Below the pieces are notes generated by a model. It worked only from the letters and a program-made list of their open reading frames with translations. It did not search any database and was not told where the DNA came from. DNA of 64,000 nucleotides. Source: Pirellulaceae bacterium. GTDB taxonomy: Bacteria; Planctomycetota; Planctomycetia; Pirellulales; Pirellulaceae. The stretch lies in contig JAQWSU010000033.1 in assembly GCA_029243025.1 (NCBI GenBank), positions 1-64,000 on the forward strand, in the 5' to 3' direction. Shown one piece after another: positions 8,371 through 18,181 of this stretch (the first letter of the stretch is position 1; each line of letters opens with the position of its first letter). The translations under genes and the position numbers were made by a program.

Positions 8371-9513
8371 GTGTTCCGTTTCACACCCTACCTCATTAAA
8401 GGTCTCTGGCGACATCGCACGCGCACGCTGCTTACGGTCAGCGGTACGGCCGTCGCACTGCTCGTGTTCTGTTTCGTCGGATCCGTTCAACAAGGGTTGA
8501 ATGCACTCACGAAAGGGAGCGAAGCGGGACGCACGTTAGTGGTTTTTCAAGAAAATCGCTTCTGTCCACAAAGCAGTCGGTTACCGCAAGATTACTCCAG
8601 TGAAGTAAAGCGAATCGCGGGTGTCACTGAAGTGATTCCCATTAAAGTGTTCACCAATAATTGCCGAGCAAGCTTAGATGCAATTGTTTTTCAGGGGCTC
8701 GCATCCGAACAACTTCGCCGTTGGCGTGAGTTGGATCTAGTTGCGGGAGATTGGAGCGAATTCGACCGGCACCAGGATGGTGCTGTGGTCGGTCAGGCCG
8801 TCGCTCTCCGTCGCGGATTGTCCGTGGGAGATAAATTTACCATTGGTGAAGTGTCCGTCGTTGTGGCGGGAATCTCTAAATCCAACGTTGCTGCGGAAAA
8901 CAACGTTATCTACACGCACCTCGATTTCTTACAGCGAGCCCGAGGAGAAAATGACACGGGCACCGTGACACAATTCGAAGTGCGGCTTGATGAATCTGCT
9001 GATGCCGAGTTGGCAGCCAAACAAATCGACGTACTTTTTCACAGTGGCCCGATCGCTACCTCCACACGAACCAAAGGCATGTTTCAAGCGGATACCCTGG
9101 CTGACTTGGCCGAGTTAATTGGTTTTGTGCATTGGCTGGGATATGCATGTGTCGGACTTGTGTTGTCATTGGTGGCAACAACGACGGTCATGTCAGTTCA
9201 AGATCGAATTAAAGAACATGCTGTGTTGCAGACTCTTGGGGTACGACCTGCTGGCGTATTTCGATTGATTATTGCCGAAAGCATGCTCATGAGTACTTTG
9301 GGGGGATTGTTCGGTGTGCTGGTGAGCGGGCTCCTGCTAAGCGTCTCGCAAATGTCAGTTGCTGCGGAGGGCGTGACCATCGCTTTCCAGCCATCCATTT
9401 TTCTGGCGACTGAGGGACTCCTGATCGCCGTCGCAGTTGGATTGCTTGCCGGTATTACACCTGCTTGGCAGGCTGCTCATGCAGCAATCGTGCCCGCGTT
9501 ACGTCATACCTAA
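8371..9513 (+). CDS. ABC transporter permease, FtsX/MacB type (second)
   Basis: The product (380 residues from GTG 8371) again has the FtsX layout: FRFTPYLIKGLWRHRTRTLLT, one helix, an extracytoplasmic domain, then three C-terminal helices with the coupling motif SVQDRIKEHAVLQTLGVRPAGVFRL. I chose GTG 8371 because AGGGAG (8356-8361) lies nine bases upstream and the start follows the ATPase stop almost immediately; the next in-frame start upstream, 8314, would overlap the ATPase gene by 56 bases. It is only distantly similar to the first permease, so the pair probably forms a heterodimer. The extracytoplasmic domain holds a Cys pair (NRFCPQSS, TNNCRAS) that could form a disulphide. Confidence 0.9.
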   Translation: MFRFTPYLIKGLWRHRTRTLLTVSGTAVALLVFCFVGSVQQGLNALTKGSEAGRTLVVFQENRFCPQSSRLPQDYSSEVKRIAGVTEVIPIKVFTNNCRASLDAIVFQGLASEQLRRWRELDLVAGDWSEFDRHQDGAVVGQAVALRRGLSVGDKFTIGEVSVVVAGISKSNVAAENNVIYTHLDFLQRARGENDTGTVTQFEVRLDESADAELAAKQIDVLFHSGPIATSTRTKGMFQADTLADLAELIGFVHWLGYACVGLVLSLVATTTVMSVQDRIKEHAVLQTLGVRPAGVFRLIIAESMLMSTLGGLFGVLVSGLLLSVSQMSVAAEGVTIAFQPSIFLATEGLLIAVAVGLLAGITPAWQAAHAAIVPALRHT

Positions 9514-10068
9514 GGTCAGGCCGTTAAGCTTTTCCTTCCGGTACGAACGATCTTCTGACGGACTGTCCCAGCCCAACTCCAGATTCAATGGTTGTAATGC
9601 GTTTGTTCCTCTTCTGTTTTTTGGGAACGGCGAGCATTAGAAAAAGGGCGCTCCTGCACCCTGGCAGAGAGTCATTCACCGCGGTCTCTCCCGGCGAGGA
9701 AACGAGAGGGAATCTCAATCCTCGATGGTGGCAAGACACCCTTGCAGAATCCGCGGCGGGTCGGAGTCTGTTGAGGGGCGAAAGGTGGATTATTCGCCCT
9801 GTCCCAGCCGCCAGGTCAACGAGTGTTCGGCTCGAATAAGCAGTTTTCCATCTTTCCTGTTCAACCTGAAGTTCCAGTGGATTGGCGGTGATGGGAGTTG
9901 TTGTTGGATTTGTACCGTTTGTCCGGAAGCTTCGGCTATTTCAATCGTATTATCCCCTGAATATAACGGGTCCTAGAGTAGCCTAACGTGCTGATATGGT
10001 TTACATTCTCGGAATATTTACATTTTCTTCATATCCCGCCGTGCTCGCTTCGACAGGAGATACAGACT
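9514..10068. other. 555-bp intergenic region
   Basis: Between the second permease and the phosphate cotransporter. Short open frames here (for example 9588-9839) have no recognisable protein pattern. I see no terminator with a T-tract and no RNA gene. It should hold the promoter for the cotransporter. Confidence 0.4.
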
Positions 10069-11751
10069 TTGGAATCGAAAGACCTTTTAAAGCTTGTGTT
10101 TGAACTTGTGGGTGGTCTCGGAATTTTTCTGCTCGGCATGAAATACATGTCGGAGGGCATGCAAACCGTCGCGGGAAAAAGTTTGCGGAAGTTGATCAGC
10201 GCTGTCACGACAAATCGCTTTTTCGCGACGATCGTTGGGGTGATTGTCACTTGCGTGGTTCAATCCAGTTCGATCACGACCGTCATGGTCGTAGGATTTG
10301 TGAACAGTGGCCTCATGGAATTAACCCAGGCCATTGGAGTCATTTTGGGTGCCAATATTGGCACGACGATCACGGGTTGGATCCTAGTGCTTAAGATCGG
10401 CAAATATGGACTTCCCTTGTTGGGATTTGGTGCCTTTGGCTATTTGTTCTCAAAAGGCGATCGCTATCGTTATTGGGCGATGGTTTTTATGGGCGTCGGT
10501 ATGGTCTTCTTTGGTCTTGAGCTAATGAAAGACGCCTGCGGTCTAATCAAAGACATGCCTGAATTCGAATTGTGGTTCCAACGTTTTCAAGCCAACAGTT
10601 ATTTGGGTGTACTCCAATGTGCGCTGGCAGGTTGCATCTTGACGATGATGGTGCAATCCTCTTCCGCCACATTAGGCATTACCATTTCCCTCGCGTTTCA
10701 GGGCATTATCTCCTACGAAACGGCAGCGGCCTTGGTGTTGGGTGAAAATATTGGGACGACGATCACTGCAATCCTGGCTTCTCTTGGCGCAACGACCAAT
10801 GCGCGTCGTGCGGCATATTTCCATGTAATCTTCAACATGATTGGTGTGTTATGGATCACTGCTCTCTTCCAGCCCTACATTGAATTAGTGCAATGGATTG
10901 TTGGTGAGGATGTCAGCAAAGCAGTCATGGTGAATGGTCAAGAGACATTCCCGAATACAACGATGGCGATTGCGGCAACGCACACAATCTTTAATGTTTC
11001 AAACACGTTTTTGTTTTTACCTTTCGTCCCCTTCTTCACTCGTTTGCTGACTCGATTGGTGCCGTCGAAGGAATTCAAGGAGCAACCCCATCTCACGGAT
11101 CTCGATGTACGCATCCTAGAAACACCACCGTTGGCGATCGAACAATCCAGGCGAGAAATAGAAAAAATGGGGGCAAGCTGCGCGGAGATGTTAGATTGGC
11201 TGGCTCAGTTACTGCGAGATGACGATCCTGACCGATCCATGGGAGATCGATTGCAGCAGCGCGAAGACGAATTGGACACAGTGCATGACGAAATTGCCGC
11301 CTTTGTCACCAATCTGCTCTCAGCGAATGTGCCTCATTCGATCGCGGACGAAGGCCGACGACAATTACGCATGGCGGACGAGTATGAATCCGTAAGTGAT
11401 TACGTTGCGAATCTCGACACGTTCGATCGGAAGCTTCGACGTGACGGACATCGCTTTACAGGCGAGCAGCGTGAAGGCCTGATCGCGATAAATGAACAGT
11501 TGATGGAATATCAGGCCAAAATCAACTCAGCACTGACCCAGGATAATCGCAACGTCGTTACGGAGACGGAGTCGTTGTCCAATCGGATCAAGGAAGAAGT
11601 GAAGCAACTGAGAAGGCGACACTTGGATCAAATTTCGTCCGGAGAGATCTCTCCACAGTTGACTGTTGCTTTTCTAGCGGCCCTGAACGCGTATTCGCGA
11701 GTGCGCGACCACATCAGTAACATCGCAGAGGCTGTGTGTGGCGAAAAATAA
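10069..11751 (+). CDS. Na+/phosphate cotransporter family protein with PhoU-like C-terminal domain
   Basis: The protein (560 residues from TTG 10069) is a NptA/YjbB-type sodium-phosphate cotransporter. The two inverted halves each show the QSSS signature (VVQSSSITTVM and MVQSSSATLGI) and a matching GANIGTTIT or GENIGTTIT motif. About nine membrane segments fill the first 360 residues. The C-terminal part from about residue 385 is helical and PhoU-like (MADEYESVSDYVANL...YSRVRDHISNIAEAVCG), as in full-length bacterial members. The TTG start is supported by AGGAGA at 10055-10060; an upstream frame from 9988 would add 27 residues without a good site. A decayed phoU gene follows, so the fused domain may be the only PhoU function left here. 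Confidence 0.92.
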   Translation: MESKDLLKLVFELVGGLGIFLLGMKYMSEGMQTVAGKSLRKLISAVTTNRFFATIVGVIVTCVVQSSSITTVMVVGFVNSGLMELTQAIGVILGANIGTTITGWILVLKIGKYGLPLLGFGAFGYLFSKGDRYRYWAMVFMGVGMVFFGLELMKDACGLIKDMPEFELWFQRFQANSYLGVLQCALAGCILTMMVQSSSATLGITISLAFQGIISYETAAALVLGENIGTTITAILASLGATTNARRAAYFHVIFNMIGVLWITALFQPYIELVQWIVGEDVSKAVMVNGQETFPNTTMAIAATHTIFNVSNTFLFLPFVPFFTRLLTRLVPSKEFKEQPHLTDLDVRILETPPLAIEQSRREIEKMGASCAEMLDWLAQLLRDDDPDRSMGDRLQQREDELDTVHDEIAAFVTNLLSANVPHSIADEGRRQLRMADEYESVSDYVANLDTFDRKLRRDGHRFTGEQREGLIAINEQLMEYQAKINSALTQDNRNVVTETESLSNRIKEEVKQLRRRHLDQISSGEISPQLTVAFLAALNAYSRVRDHISNIAEAVCGEK

Positions 11752-11833
11752 GTACTGCGTCTGGTGAGATCTTTGCCCGACGCAACTCGGCGTGGCTGCT
11801 TGACGCACCTTGTATCGTATTAGGTGGCGCCAC

Positions 11834-12512
11834 GTGAGTACGATCTCGAAGGAAGTTGCGAATCTTCGGTTTTTGATTCTGTCGATTGGCAAATTGGCCG
11901 TCGAAATGGTCGATAAGGCTGTTGAAGCGTGTGATTCGAATCATCGATATGAATTAGTTCTGGAGGTTTTAAAAGCCGAATCTGCTTTAGATCGAATGCA
12001 ACTGGCAATCGATTCGTAGGCCGTTCGCACGCTTACGGTTCATCGTCCCGTGGCCTCTGATTAGCGGTTTATGATCACGGGCTCCCGAATCGTTAGTGAG
12101 CTAGAACGGATTGGCGATCAAGCCAACAATCGCTGCGAGATTCTTCAATTTGCAGCGAGCAAAAACGTATTCGACATGGATGCCTAAGTCGAGCATCGTT
12201 GCGGAAATGTTGTCGGATGCTTGAGAAGCATTTAGCAAGAGTCATGTTTCGCTGGTAAGGGCAACAATCGCCTTAGATGATCTGGTCGATGTGCTGAATG
12301 ATCCGATCACACAGGATCTTCTTAGTGATGAGCGGGTCCGCGATGCGATCGCGGGAGGAAATCGCATCGGCAGAGGGTTTATTCAGATGATTGTTGCGAG
12401 AGCCTTGGAACGAATTGCTGATCACGCAACGAATATCAGTGAAGAGGTTATCTACCTTGTCAAGGGCGAGGATATTCGTCACAACGATAGCGATGCGACA
12501 AAGCCTGATTGA
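11834..12512 (+). pseudogene. phoU: Decayed phoU (phosphate signalling protein) gene
   Basis: No intact frame exists, but conceptual translation matches both PhoU repeats. The first half starts at GTG 11834 (STISKEVANLRFLILSIGKLAVEMV), passes a TAG at 12017, reads VHRPVASD, hits a TAG at 12062 and continues RFMITGSRIVSELERIGDQ, the hallmark of repeat one. After a TAA at 12185 and a frame change, the second half reads SSIVAEMLSDA, TGA (12222), [10 protein letters not shown] and ends [19 protein letters not shown], the hallmark of repeat two. At least three nonsense codons and one frameshift rule out a sequencing slip or a single recoding event. PhoU normally tunes PhoR and Pst phosphate uptake; here it trails a phosphate cotransporter with its own PhoU-like domain. 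Confidence 0.9.
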
Positions 12513-12582
12513 GCCTTTCATGAGGCAGTTTTATCGGGTATCGCTTCGGCGTGATCTTTTTGTCAAAGCGTTACTGGCAAGA

Positions 12583-13392
12583 TCATTTGGGCGGTAGTTG
12601 TAAGTCGGCAGTTGTTAGGCTCACATTCGCACCTTGTTGAGGTACCTTCAAATGCGAGGTCCAGAGAATCGCATTTACAATCGTTTTTCGAAACGCTTCG
12701 ATCTGAAAGTTGCGATAGAAATGACCCAGAGTGGTCCCATAGGAACGACCGCCGTTGGGCCGCTGATACGCCCAACCCACAATCACATCTTCTTCTTTCG
12801 TGGTTACTTGCAGTAGCGGGGTTGCCCCGCGCATGACAGGTTTCAGATAGAACTCATCATGTAATTCATAGTCTTGCCAGCCACGACATATCGGGTGTTT
12901 TGCATCCAGTTGGTTGAGCTGGGACGATTCGGTGCTGAGGCCATAATTGGAAACCCAGAATCCACCAAGATATTCCCCCCAAGGTTTGCCGAGTCGATCG
13001 AGGTTTTTTTCATAAACGGAGGATGCCCAATGGATCGTCACCAAACCGACTCCATCTCGGAGCATCTGATGGACCTCATTCGCCCCAGGACCGTCGAGCA
13101 GGAACTCAGCTCCGGGTGATGAATAGAGCACAATTGTTTTGATGCCCTTCAATCGTTCGGGATCTTGGGGCCACCCCTGAGAAATGACGGTTTCGATTTG
13201 CCCCGTCTTTTGGAGGCATTTTGCCAGCAAGTTGGAGGTGTGCATGTACATGTGGGTGCCATGCGGGTGGTCAGGCTGCTTGCCCACCAGGAGCACTTTT
13301 GCTTTTTCGATTTCTGCCGCTGAAAGTTGATGCGAGAGGATTAGTCCCAGCATGGCTCCAAGAAGGATAAACAGAGAGTTCGAGGATTTCAT
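12583..13392 (-). CDS. ThuA-like domain protein, secreted
   Basis: The product (269 residues from ATG 13392, GGGAGA five bases upstream) has a Sec signal peptide (SLFILLGAMLGLILSHQLSAAE) and a ThuA-like, class I glutamine-amidotransferase-like fold. Visible family features are KVLLVGKQPDHPHGTHMY at the first strand, TIVLYSSPGAEFLL, GVGLVTIHWASS, and the C-terminal GGRSYGTTLGHFYRNFQ. ThuA-like proteins were named from trehalose utilisation in rhizobia, and planctomycetes carry many exported forms whose reaction is unknown. The upstream in-frame start at 13473 lacks a site and would mask the signal peptide. It is divergent from the first PSD1 gene, with 128 bases between. Confidence 0.88.
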   Translation of the reverse strand: MKSSNSLFILLGAMLGLILSHQLSAAEIEKAKVLLVGKQPDHPHGTHMYMHTSNLLAKCLQKTGQIETVISQGWPQDPERLKGIKTIVLYSSPGAEFLLDGPGANEVHQMLRDGVGLVTIHWASSVYEKNLDRLGKPWGEYLGGFWVSNYGLSTESSQLNQLDAKHPICRGWQDYELHDEFYLKPVMRGATPLLQVTTKEEDVIVGWAYQRPNGGRSYGTTLGHFYRNFQIEAFRKTIVNAILWTSHLKVPQQGANVSLTTADLQLPPK

Positions 13393-13520
13393 GAAGTCTC
13401 CCGACACGAGGCTGTGTTGACCGTGTATGCTTACGATGGATGCTGCGACAACTGTTTTGACTACAGAATACAATTCCTAATGGTCAATTTCAATTAGCGG
13501 ACGACCGCTGTTTGGTGATT

Positions 13521-16500
13521 ATGATGCCCGCATTTGATGTCGAAGTTCAAGTTAGTCGCTTTTGGTCGAAAGCGTTGCAATCCGGTCGGATGCTCCGTGC
13601 CCTGAGGGGCAGCGCGTTTGCCCTGCTGGCGATCTTTTCGGGAACGGTCGCAGTCAGAGCCGATACAAATTTCGAGTCGAAAGTTGCCCCCTTGTTGATA
13701 AAACGCTGCGTCGAATGCCATCAGGGTCGCGAGCCGGCGGGAGGGCTGTCATTGACGACTCAGGCGGGATTAAAGAACGGTGGGGATTCAGGTGCTGTTA
13801 TCGACCCCGAGAATGCAGATGAGAGTCACTTGTTACAGCGTGTTGTTGCAGGCGAGATGCCGCCCGAGCAGCAGGGCCGGGCAGAAAAATTGTCGGAGAC
13901 AGAGATACGCATTCTGCAGAATTGGTTGCGCAGCGGTGCCGTCTGGCCAGACGAGCGAGAATTGGATTTCTTCGAACGCACGAATGATCAACGTGCGGGT
14001 CGTGATTGGTGGTCCCTCCAGCCAATTATCAAGCCGCCAGTCCCACAACTGCAAAAACATCCGCAACCCGAAAACCCGATCGACGCTTTTATTTTAGCGC
14101 GGTTGGAAGCAGAAGGTTTTTCACCGGCTCCTTCCGCTGATCGACGAACATTGATTCGGCGTGTCTACTTTGATCTGATCGGATTGCCTCCCTCATTACG
14201 TGAGGTGGACGATTTTCTGGAGGACAATTCTTCGACCGCCTGGGAAAGGTTGGTGGATCGTTTGCTCGCTACGCCACAATACGGTGAGCGCTGGGGGCGG
14301 TATTGGTTAGACCTGGCCCGATATGCCGATACGAGTGGCTATGAACGAGATCAGGAAAAGCTTTTTGCATGGCGTTATCGTGACTGGGTGGTGAACGCCT
14401 TCAACTCGGATATGCCCTACCGGCAATTCATTACCGAGCAGTTGGCGGGTGACGAGATTTCAGAGCGAAATGAGCAATCGGTTATTGCAACCGGATTCTT
14501 GCGGCTTGGCGCGTGGAATGACGAGCCCAATGATCCCGCTGACTATCACTACGAGCGGTTAGAAGATCTGGTGCATACGACGTCGTCTGCGTTTCTAGCA
14601 CTCACTGTTAAATGCGCTCGTTGCCACGCCCATAAGTTCGACGCGATCAAGCAGGAAGATTATTATCGCATGGCCACCGCGTTTTGGCCCGGATTAGAGA
14701 CAGGAGGCAAACGCGAACAGCTCGGTGGGCCAACCGCGGAAATACTCGGTTTTCCCAATGTGCTTGGTTGGACTGATTTGGACGCCCGCCCTGCTCCGTT
14801 ATATCTCTTAAAAGACGGTGAGCGGTTGCAGCCCATGGAAGAAGTTATTCCTGCAACTCTTTCATCGATCCCTTCCTTGGAACGGCATTTTTTACCGCCC
14901 GAATCGACTTCCCGCACGACGGGGCGGCGTCTCCAGCTGGCTCAGTGGATTGCCGATCCGGAACACCCATTAGCGCCACGGGTATTGGTAAACCGTCTCT
15001 GGTTGCACCACTTTGGACAAGCGATTGTACGGACCCCGAATAACTTTGGATTTCTGGCTGATCCCCCCACTCACCCACGGTTGCTGGACTGGCTCGCCGC
15101 AGAATTCGTGGCAAATGGCGGGCGAATGAAGGCCATCCATCGACTTATTCTTACTTCCTCAACTTGGCAGCAATCGAGTCTGCCTCCCAACGCTCGTGAG
15201 CTAGAAAAGCGGGATCCGGCCAATCGGTGGCATGGGCGGGCCAACCGTCGAAGACACGATGCTGAAACCTTGCGAGACTCGTTGCTGGCGTCAAGCGGTG
15301 AACTCGATCTGACTCGTGGGGGGCCAGGGTTCAAACCGACGATAAGTTCGAACGCTCTGGAGGGTCTGTCTCGGAAGTCGAAGGCTTGGCAGGCTTCGGC
15401 ACCGCATGAACAAAAACGTCGCAGTCTCTATCTGTATCTGAAACGAGGACTGTTGCCGCCCATGATGACCACATTTGACCTGTGTGATCCGACTCAATCG
15501 TGCGGTAAACGGGATATCACCACTGTCCCCACTCAGGCATTGGCTTTGCTTAATAATCGTTTTGTGCACGATCGCAGTCAAAACCTGGCATCGCGAATCA
15601 CGAAACAAGCATCCGATGTTGATACCCAGATCGGTCTTGCGTGGACCCACGTCTTGTCCAGAAAACCTTCCGATCACGAATTTAAATTATCACGACGGCA
15701 CTTGTTAACGCAGCAACGGATCTATTCGGTAAGTCACGATCAACAATCAAACAACGACTTGCACTCGCAATTATTGGCGAACGATCTGGTGTTACACCTG
15801 CAGGCCAATCAAGCAAACGTATCGAAGAGTTCAAATTCGCAGGTCGCCAAATGGGAAGATCTCTCAGCAGCGGCTCACCACGCGCACCAAGCTGCTGCGA
15901 ATGCTCAGCCTGTTTTGGTGGAAAATGGATTTGGGAAATATCCGATCGTCAAATTTGACGGAACAAATGATTTCCTCCGCTTGGATGGCCAACTCCTCGA
16001 TTCGACAACCTTCACCATCATCGGTGTGGTCAACGACGAGAAAGATCGAGGGCACCGGGAGATTCTTTCGAATTGGAATGGAGCGAAGGGGAACGCCACG
16101 AGTTCGCTATTCTTGGGACTGACCGAGACAAATACCGTGCGATTCACTGATCGTTTGCCCAATTTCGGTGTAGTCACGGCTCGGCGGGAGCCATTTATTC
16201 TTTCCGCTGTAAGCAGATCGGATGAGGTCGAAATGTTTCAGAACGGCCGCTTGCTCTCCACTGGCCCTGCCTTGAGCGATCGTCGACTCGACACCGCATG
16301 GGTAATCGGACAGCAAGGTAATATTAACGGCGAATTTTGGCAGGGTGGGATCGCTGAGCTGCTTGTTTTTCGGCGAGCGCTCACCTCCTCAGAACGTCGC
16401 CAAATTGAGCGAGGCTTAGCCGAACGCTACCAGCTGCCTTTGACGAACGCCGTTCGGTTCACGGCAAGGAGTCGCGCTGTCGCATCGTTATGTCATGTTT

Positions 16501-16535
16501 TGATGAATTCTAATGAGTTTATCTACATTGACTGA
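13521..16535 (+). CDS. PSCyt1-PSCyt2 (DUF1549)-PSD1 (DUF1553) protein with inserted LamG-like module (cassette 1)
   Basis: A large exported planctomycete cytochrome of 1,004 residues from ATG 13521. After a signal-like segment (about 27-47) comes a cytochrome c domain with the heme motif CVECH at 63-67 (PSCyt1), then DUF1549 beginning ENPIDAFILARLEAEG and ending with a second C-x-x-C-H in KCARCHAHKFD, then DUF1553 with the family block LAPRVLVNRLWLHHFGQAI. A LamG/concanavalin-like module of about 210 residues (LLANDLVLHLQANQAN to ALTSSERRQIERGL) is inserted just before the last DUF1553 block SLCHVLMNSNEFIYID. An internal start at 13590 would give a cleaner signal peptide. The function is unknown; heme motifs imply redox chemistry outside the cytoplasm. 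The DUF1501 partner follows 88 bases later. Confidence 0.9.
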   Translation: MMPAFDVEVQVSRFWSKALQSGRMLRALRGSAFALLAIFSGTVAVRADTNFESKVAPLLIKRCVECHQGREPAGGLSLTTQAGLKNGGDSGAVIDPENADESHLLQRVVAGEMPPEQQGRAEKLSETEIRILQNWLRSGAVWPDERELDFFERTNDQRAGRDWWSLQPIIKPPVPQLQKHPQPENPIDAFILARLEAEGFSPAPSADRRTLIRRVYFDLIGLPPSLREVDDFLEDNSSTAWERLVDRLLATPQYGERWGRYWLDLARYADTSGYERDQEKLFAWRYRDWVVNAFNSDMPYRQFITEQLAGDEISERNEQSVIATGFLRLGAWNDEPNDPADYHYERLEDLVHTTSSAFLALTVKCARCHAHKFDAIKQEDYYRMATAFWPGLETGGKREQLGGPTAEILGFPNVLGWTDLDARPAPLYLLKDGERLQPMEEVIPATLSSIPSLERHFLPPESTSRTTGRRLQLAQWIADPEHPLAPRVLVNRLWLHHFGQAIVRTPNNFGFLADPPTHPRLLDWLAAEFVANGGRMKAIHRLILTSSTWQQSSLPPNARELEKRDPANRWHGRANRRRHDAETLRDSLLASSGELDLTRGGPGFKPTISSNALEGLSRKSKAWQASAPHEQKRRSLYLYLKRGLLPPMMTTFDLCDPTQSCGKRDITTVPTQALALLNNRFVHDRSQNLASRITKQASDVDTQIGLAWTHVLSRKPSDHEFKLSRRHLLTQQRIYSVSHDQQSNNDLHSQLLANDLVLHLQANQANVSKSSNSQVAKWEDLSAAAHHAHQAAANAQPVLVENGFGKYPIVKFDGTNDFLRLDGQLLDSTTFTIIGVVNDEKDRGHREILSNWNGAKGNATSSLFLGLTETNTVRFTDRLPNFGVVTARREPFILSAVSRSDEVEMFQNGRLLSTGPALSDRRLDTAWVIGQQGNINGEFWQGGIAELLVFRRALTSSERRQIERGLAERYQLPLTNAVRFTARSRAVASLCHVLMNSNEFIYID

Positions 16536-16623
16536 TCGAGAACTGATTTTGAATTCCCCAAGCGTTATGTTGATAACTACGGACACCGTTATTCACAACT
16601 AAGAAGTGTGGAAGGCTCCATCG

Positions 16624-18087
16624 ATGAGTCATAAGTCACCTTTTCCCTGTGGACAGTCTCGTCGCGAATTCATTTGGCAGATGGGGAACGGTTTTGCTGG
16701 CCTCGCCCTCGCCGATCTCTTGGCAACGGATGCCAGGTTCGCTCGAACGGCCGAAGGCGAAGACGAAGTGCGACAATTCAATCCGCTTCAAGCAAAACCG
16801 GCTCATTTTGCTCCGCGCGCCAAAGCGTGCATATTTTTGATGATGAACGGAGCTCCCTCGCAGGTAGACACCTTTGACTACAAACCCGAGTTGGAGAAAT
16901 TTGCGGGGAAACAATTGCCGGCCGATAAAAAGTTTATCAATTCAGGTGGGCGTAGAATCGGCTATCTCACGCCGGCGTGGAGAAAGTTCCGACCTGGAGG
17001 TGAAAGTGGTCTGCTGGTGTCTGATTACTTTCCACAGGTTCGGAAGCATGCCGACAAATTATGTGTTTTGAATTCGTGTCACACCGACAGCCATGCCCAC
17101 GGATCGGCACTGGTCGCCATGAATACAGGAAAGACACTCGTCGGGCGGCCGTCGCTGGGAAGTTGGGCCGTTTATGGTTTGGGGAGTGAGAACGAAAATC
17201 TACCCGGCTATGTCGTGATGCTTGATAAACGCGGTGGGCCGATCAGCGGCCAGCCAAACTGGGCCAGCGGTTTTATGCCGGGAACCTATTCTGGCACGTT
17301 GTTTCGGCCCGTGGGGGATCCCATTCTTGATTTGAAAGGTCCCTCGCATGTTTCGGACAGAGTGCAACGCGAACAGCTTGATCTTCTGGCAAAACTCAAT
17401 GAGAAACATTTGGACGAACGCGCTGGCGGACGGGAGTTGGCGTCCCGAATTAATAGTTATGAATTAGCCTATCGGATGCAGTCAGCAACGCCCGAAGCGG
17501 TGGATCTAACGCAGGAAGCCCAAAACACGCTTGATATGTACGGCATTGGCCGAAAGCCTACCGACGAATATGGACGGAATTGTTTGATTGCAAGGCGTCT
17601 CGTAGAACGGGGCGTGCGTTTCATCCAGCTCTATTCAGGCGGTGGCCATCTGGAGGAAACCTGGGACGCCCATGCAGGCATTGAATCGAATCACGGGCAA
17701 CACGCACCTGAGGTCGACCAACCCATTGCCGCATTGCTTGCTGACCTCGAACGTCGTTCGCTGCTTGACGAGACTCTGGTGGTCTGGGGTGGTGAGTTTG
17801 GGCGGATGCCTTTTAGTGAGGGGAAAGGTGCCCCAGGCCGTAATCACAATCCGTATGGATTTTCGATGTGGCTCGCGGGAGGTGGAGTCAAGGGCGGAAT
17901 GAACTACGGCAGCACGGACGAAGTGGGTTTTGAGGCGGTCGAAAATAAAGTGCATCTGCATGATTTACACGCCACGATCCTCCATATCATGGGCCTTGAC
18001 CATGAATTATTGACATGGTTTCATCAAGGGCGGAAGGAAAGTTTGACCGATGTGGGCGGCCGCGTGATTGGTGATATCCTGGTCTGA
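16624..18087 (+). CDS. DUF1501 protein, Tat-exported (cassette 1 partner)
   Basis: The protein (487 residues from ATG 16624) starts with a Tat signal, SRREFIWQMGNGFAGLALADLL. The DUF1501 domain, which has an alkaline-phosphatase/sulfatase-like fold, shows its usual blocks: KACIFLMMNGAPSQVDTFDYK (first metal-site region), SWAVYGLGSENENLPGYV, RRLVERGVRFIQLYSGG, DETLVVWGGEFGRMP and GRNHNPYGFSMWLAGGG, ending in a WFHQGRKESLTDVGG tail. GAAGG at 16609-16613 supports the start. DUF1501 genes in planctomycetes almost always follow a DUF1549/DUF1553 gene; the reaction is not established. It is one of four such pairs in this window. Confidence 0.93.
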   Translation: MSHKSPFPCGQSRREFIWQMGNGFAGLALADLLATDARFARTAEGEDEVRQFNPLQAKPAHFAPRAKACIFLMMNGAPSQVDTFDYKPELEKFAGKQLPADKKFINSGGRRIGYLTPAWRKFRPGGESGLLVSDYFPQVRKHADKLCVLNSCHTDSHAHGSALVAMNTGKTLVGRPSLGSWAVYGLGSENENLPGYVVMLDKRGGPISGQPNWASGFMPGTYSGTLFRPVGDPILDLKGPSHVSDRVQREQLDLLAKLNEKHLDERAGGRELASRINSYELAYRMQSATPEAVDLTQEAQNTLDMYGIGRKPTDEYGRNCLIARRLVERGVRFIQLYSGGGHLEETWDAHAGIESNHGQHAPEVDQPIAALLADLERRSLLDETLVVWGGEFGRMPFSEGKGAPGRNHNPYGFSMWLAGGGVKGGMNYGSTDEVGFEAVENKVHLHDLHATILHIMGLDHELLTWFHQGRKESLTDVGGRVIGDILV

Positions 18088-18181
18088 CTGAGCGATGCGG
18101 GCTGGCAACCGGAAATGCCCGAATAAAAACTGATCTCATTGGACGATTCATTTGACTGAGTTCAAGGCAGAGGAGCGGGTG

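Noticed and set aside
9588-9839. 83-codon plus-strand frame between exporter and cotransporter
   Set aside because: No domain, signal or ribosome-binding site; another overlapping frame is equally open, which fits non-coding DNA.
12222-12224. TGA in the phoU remnant as another selenocysteine codon
   Set aside because: PhoU has no redox cysteine at this place and the locus has two TAG codons and a frame change as well, so it is decayed.
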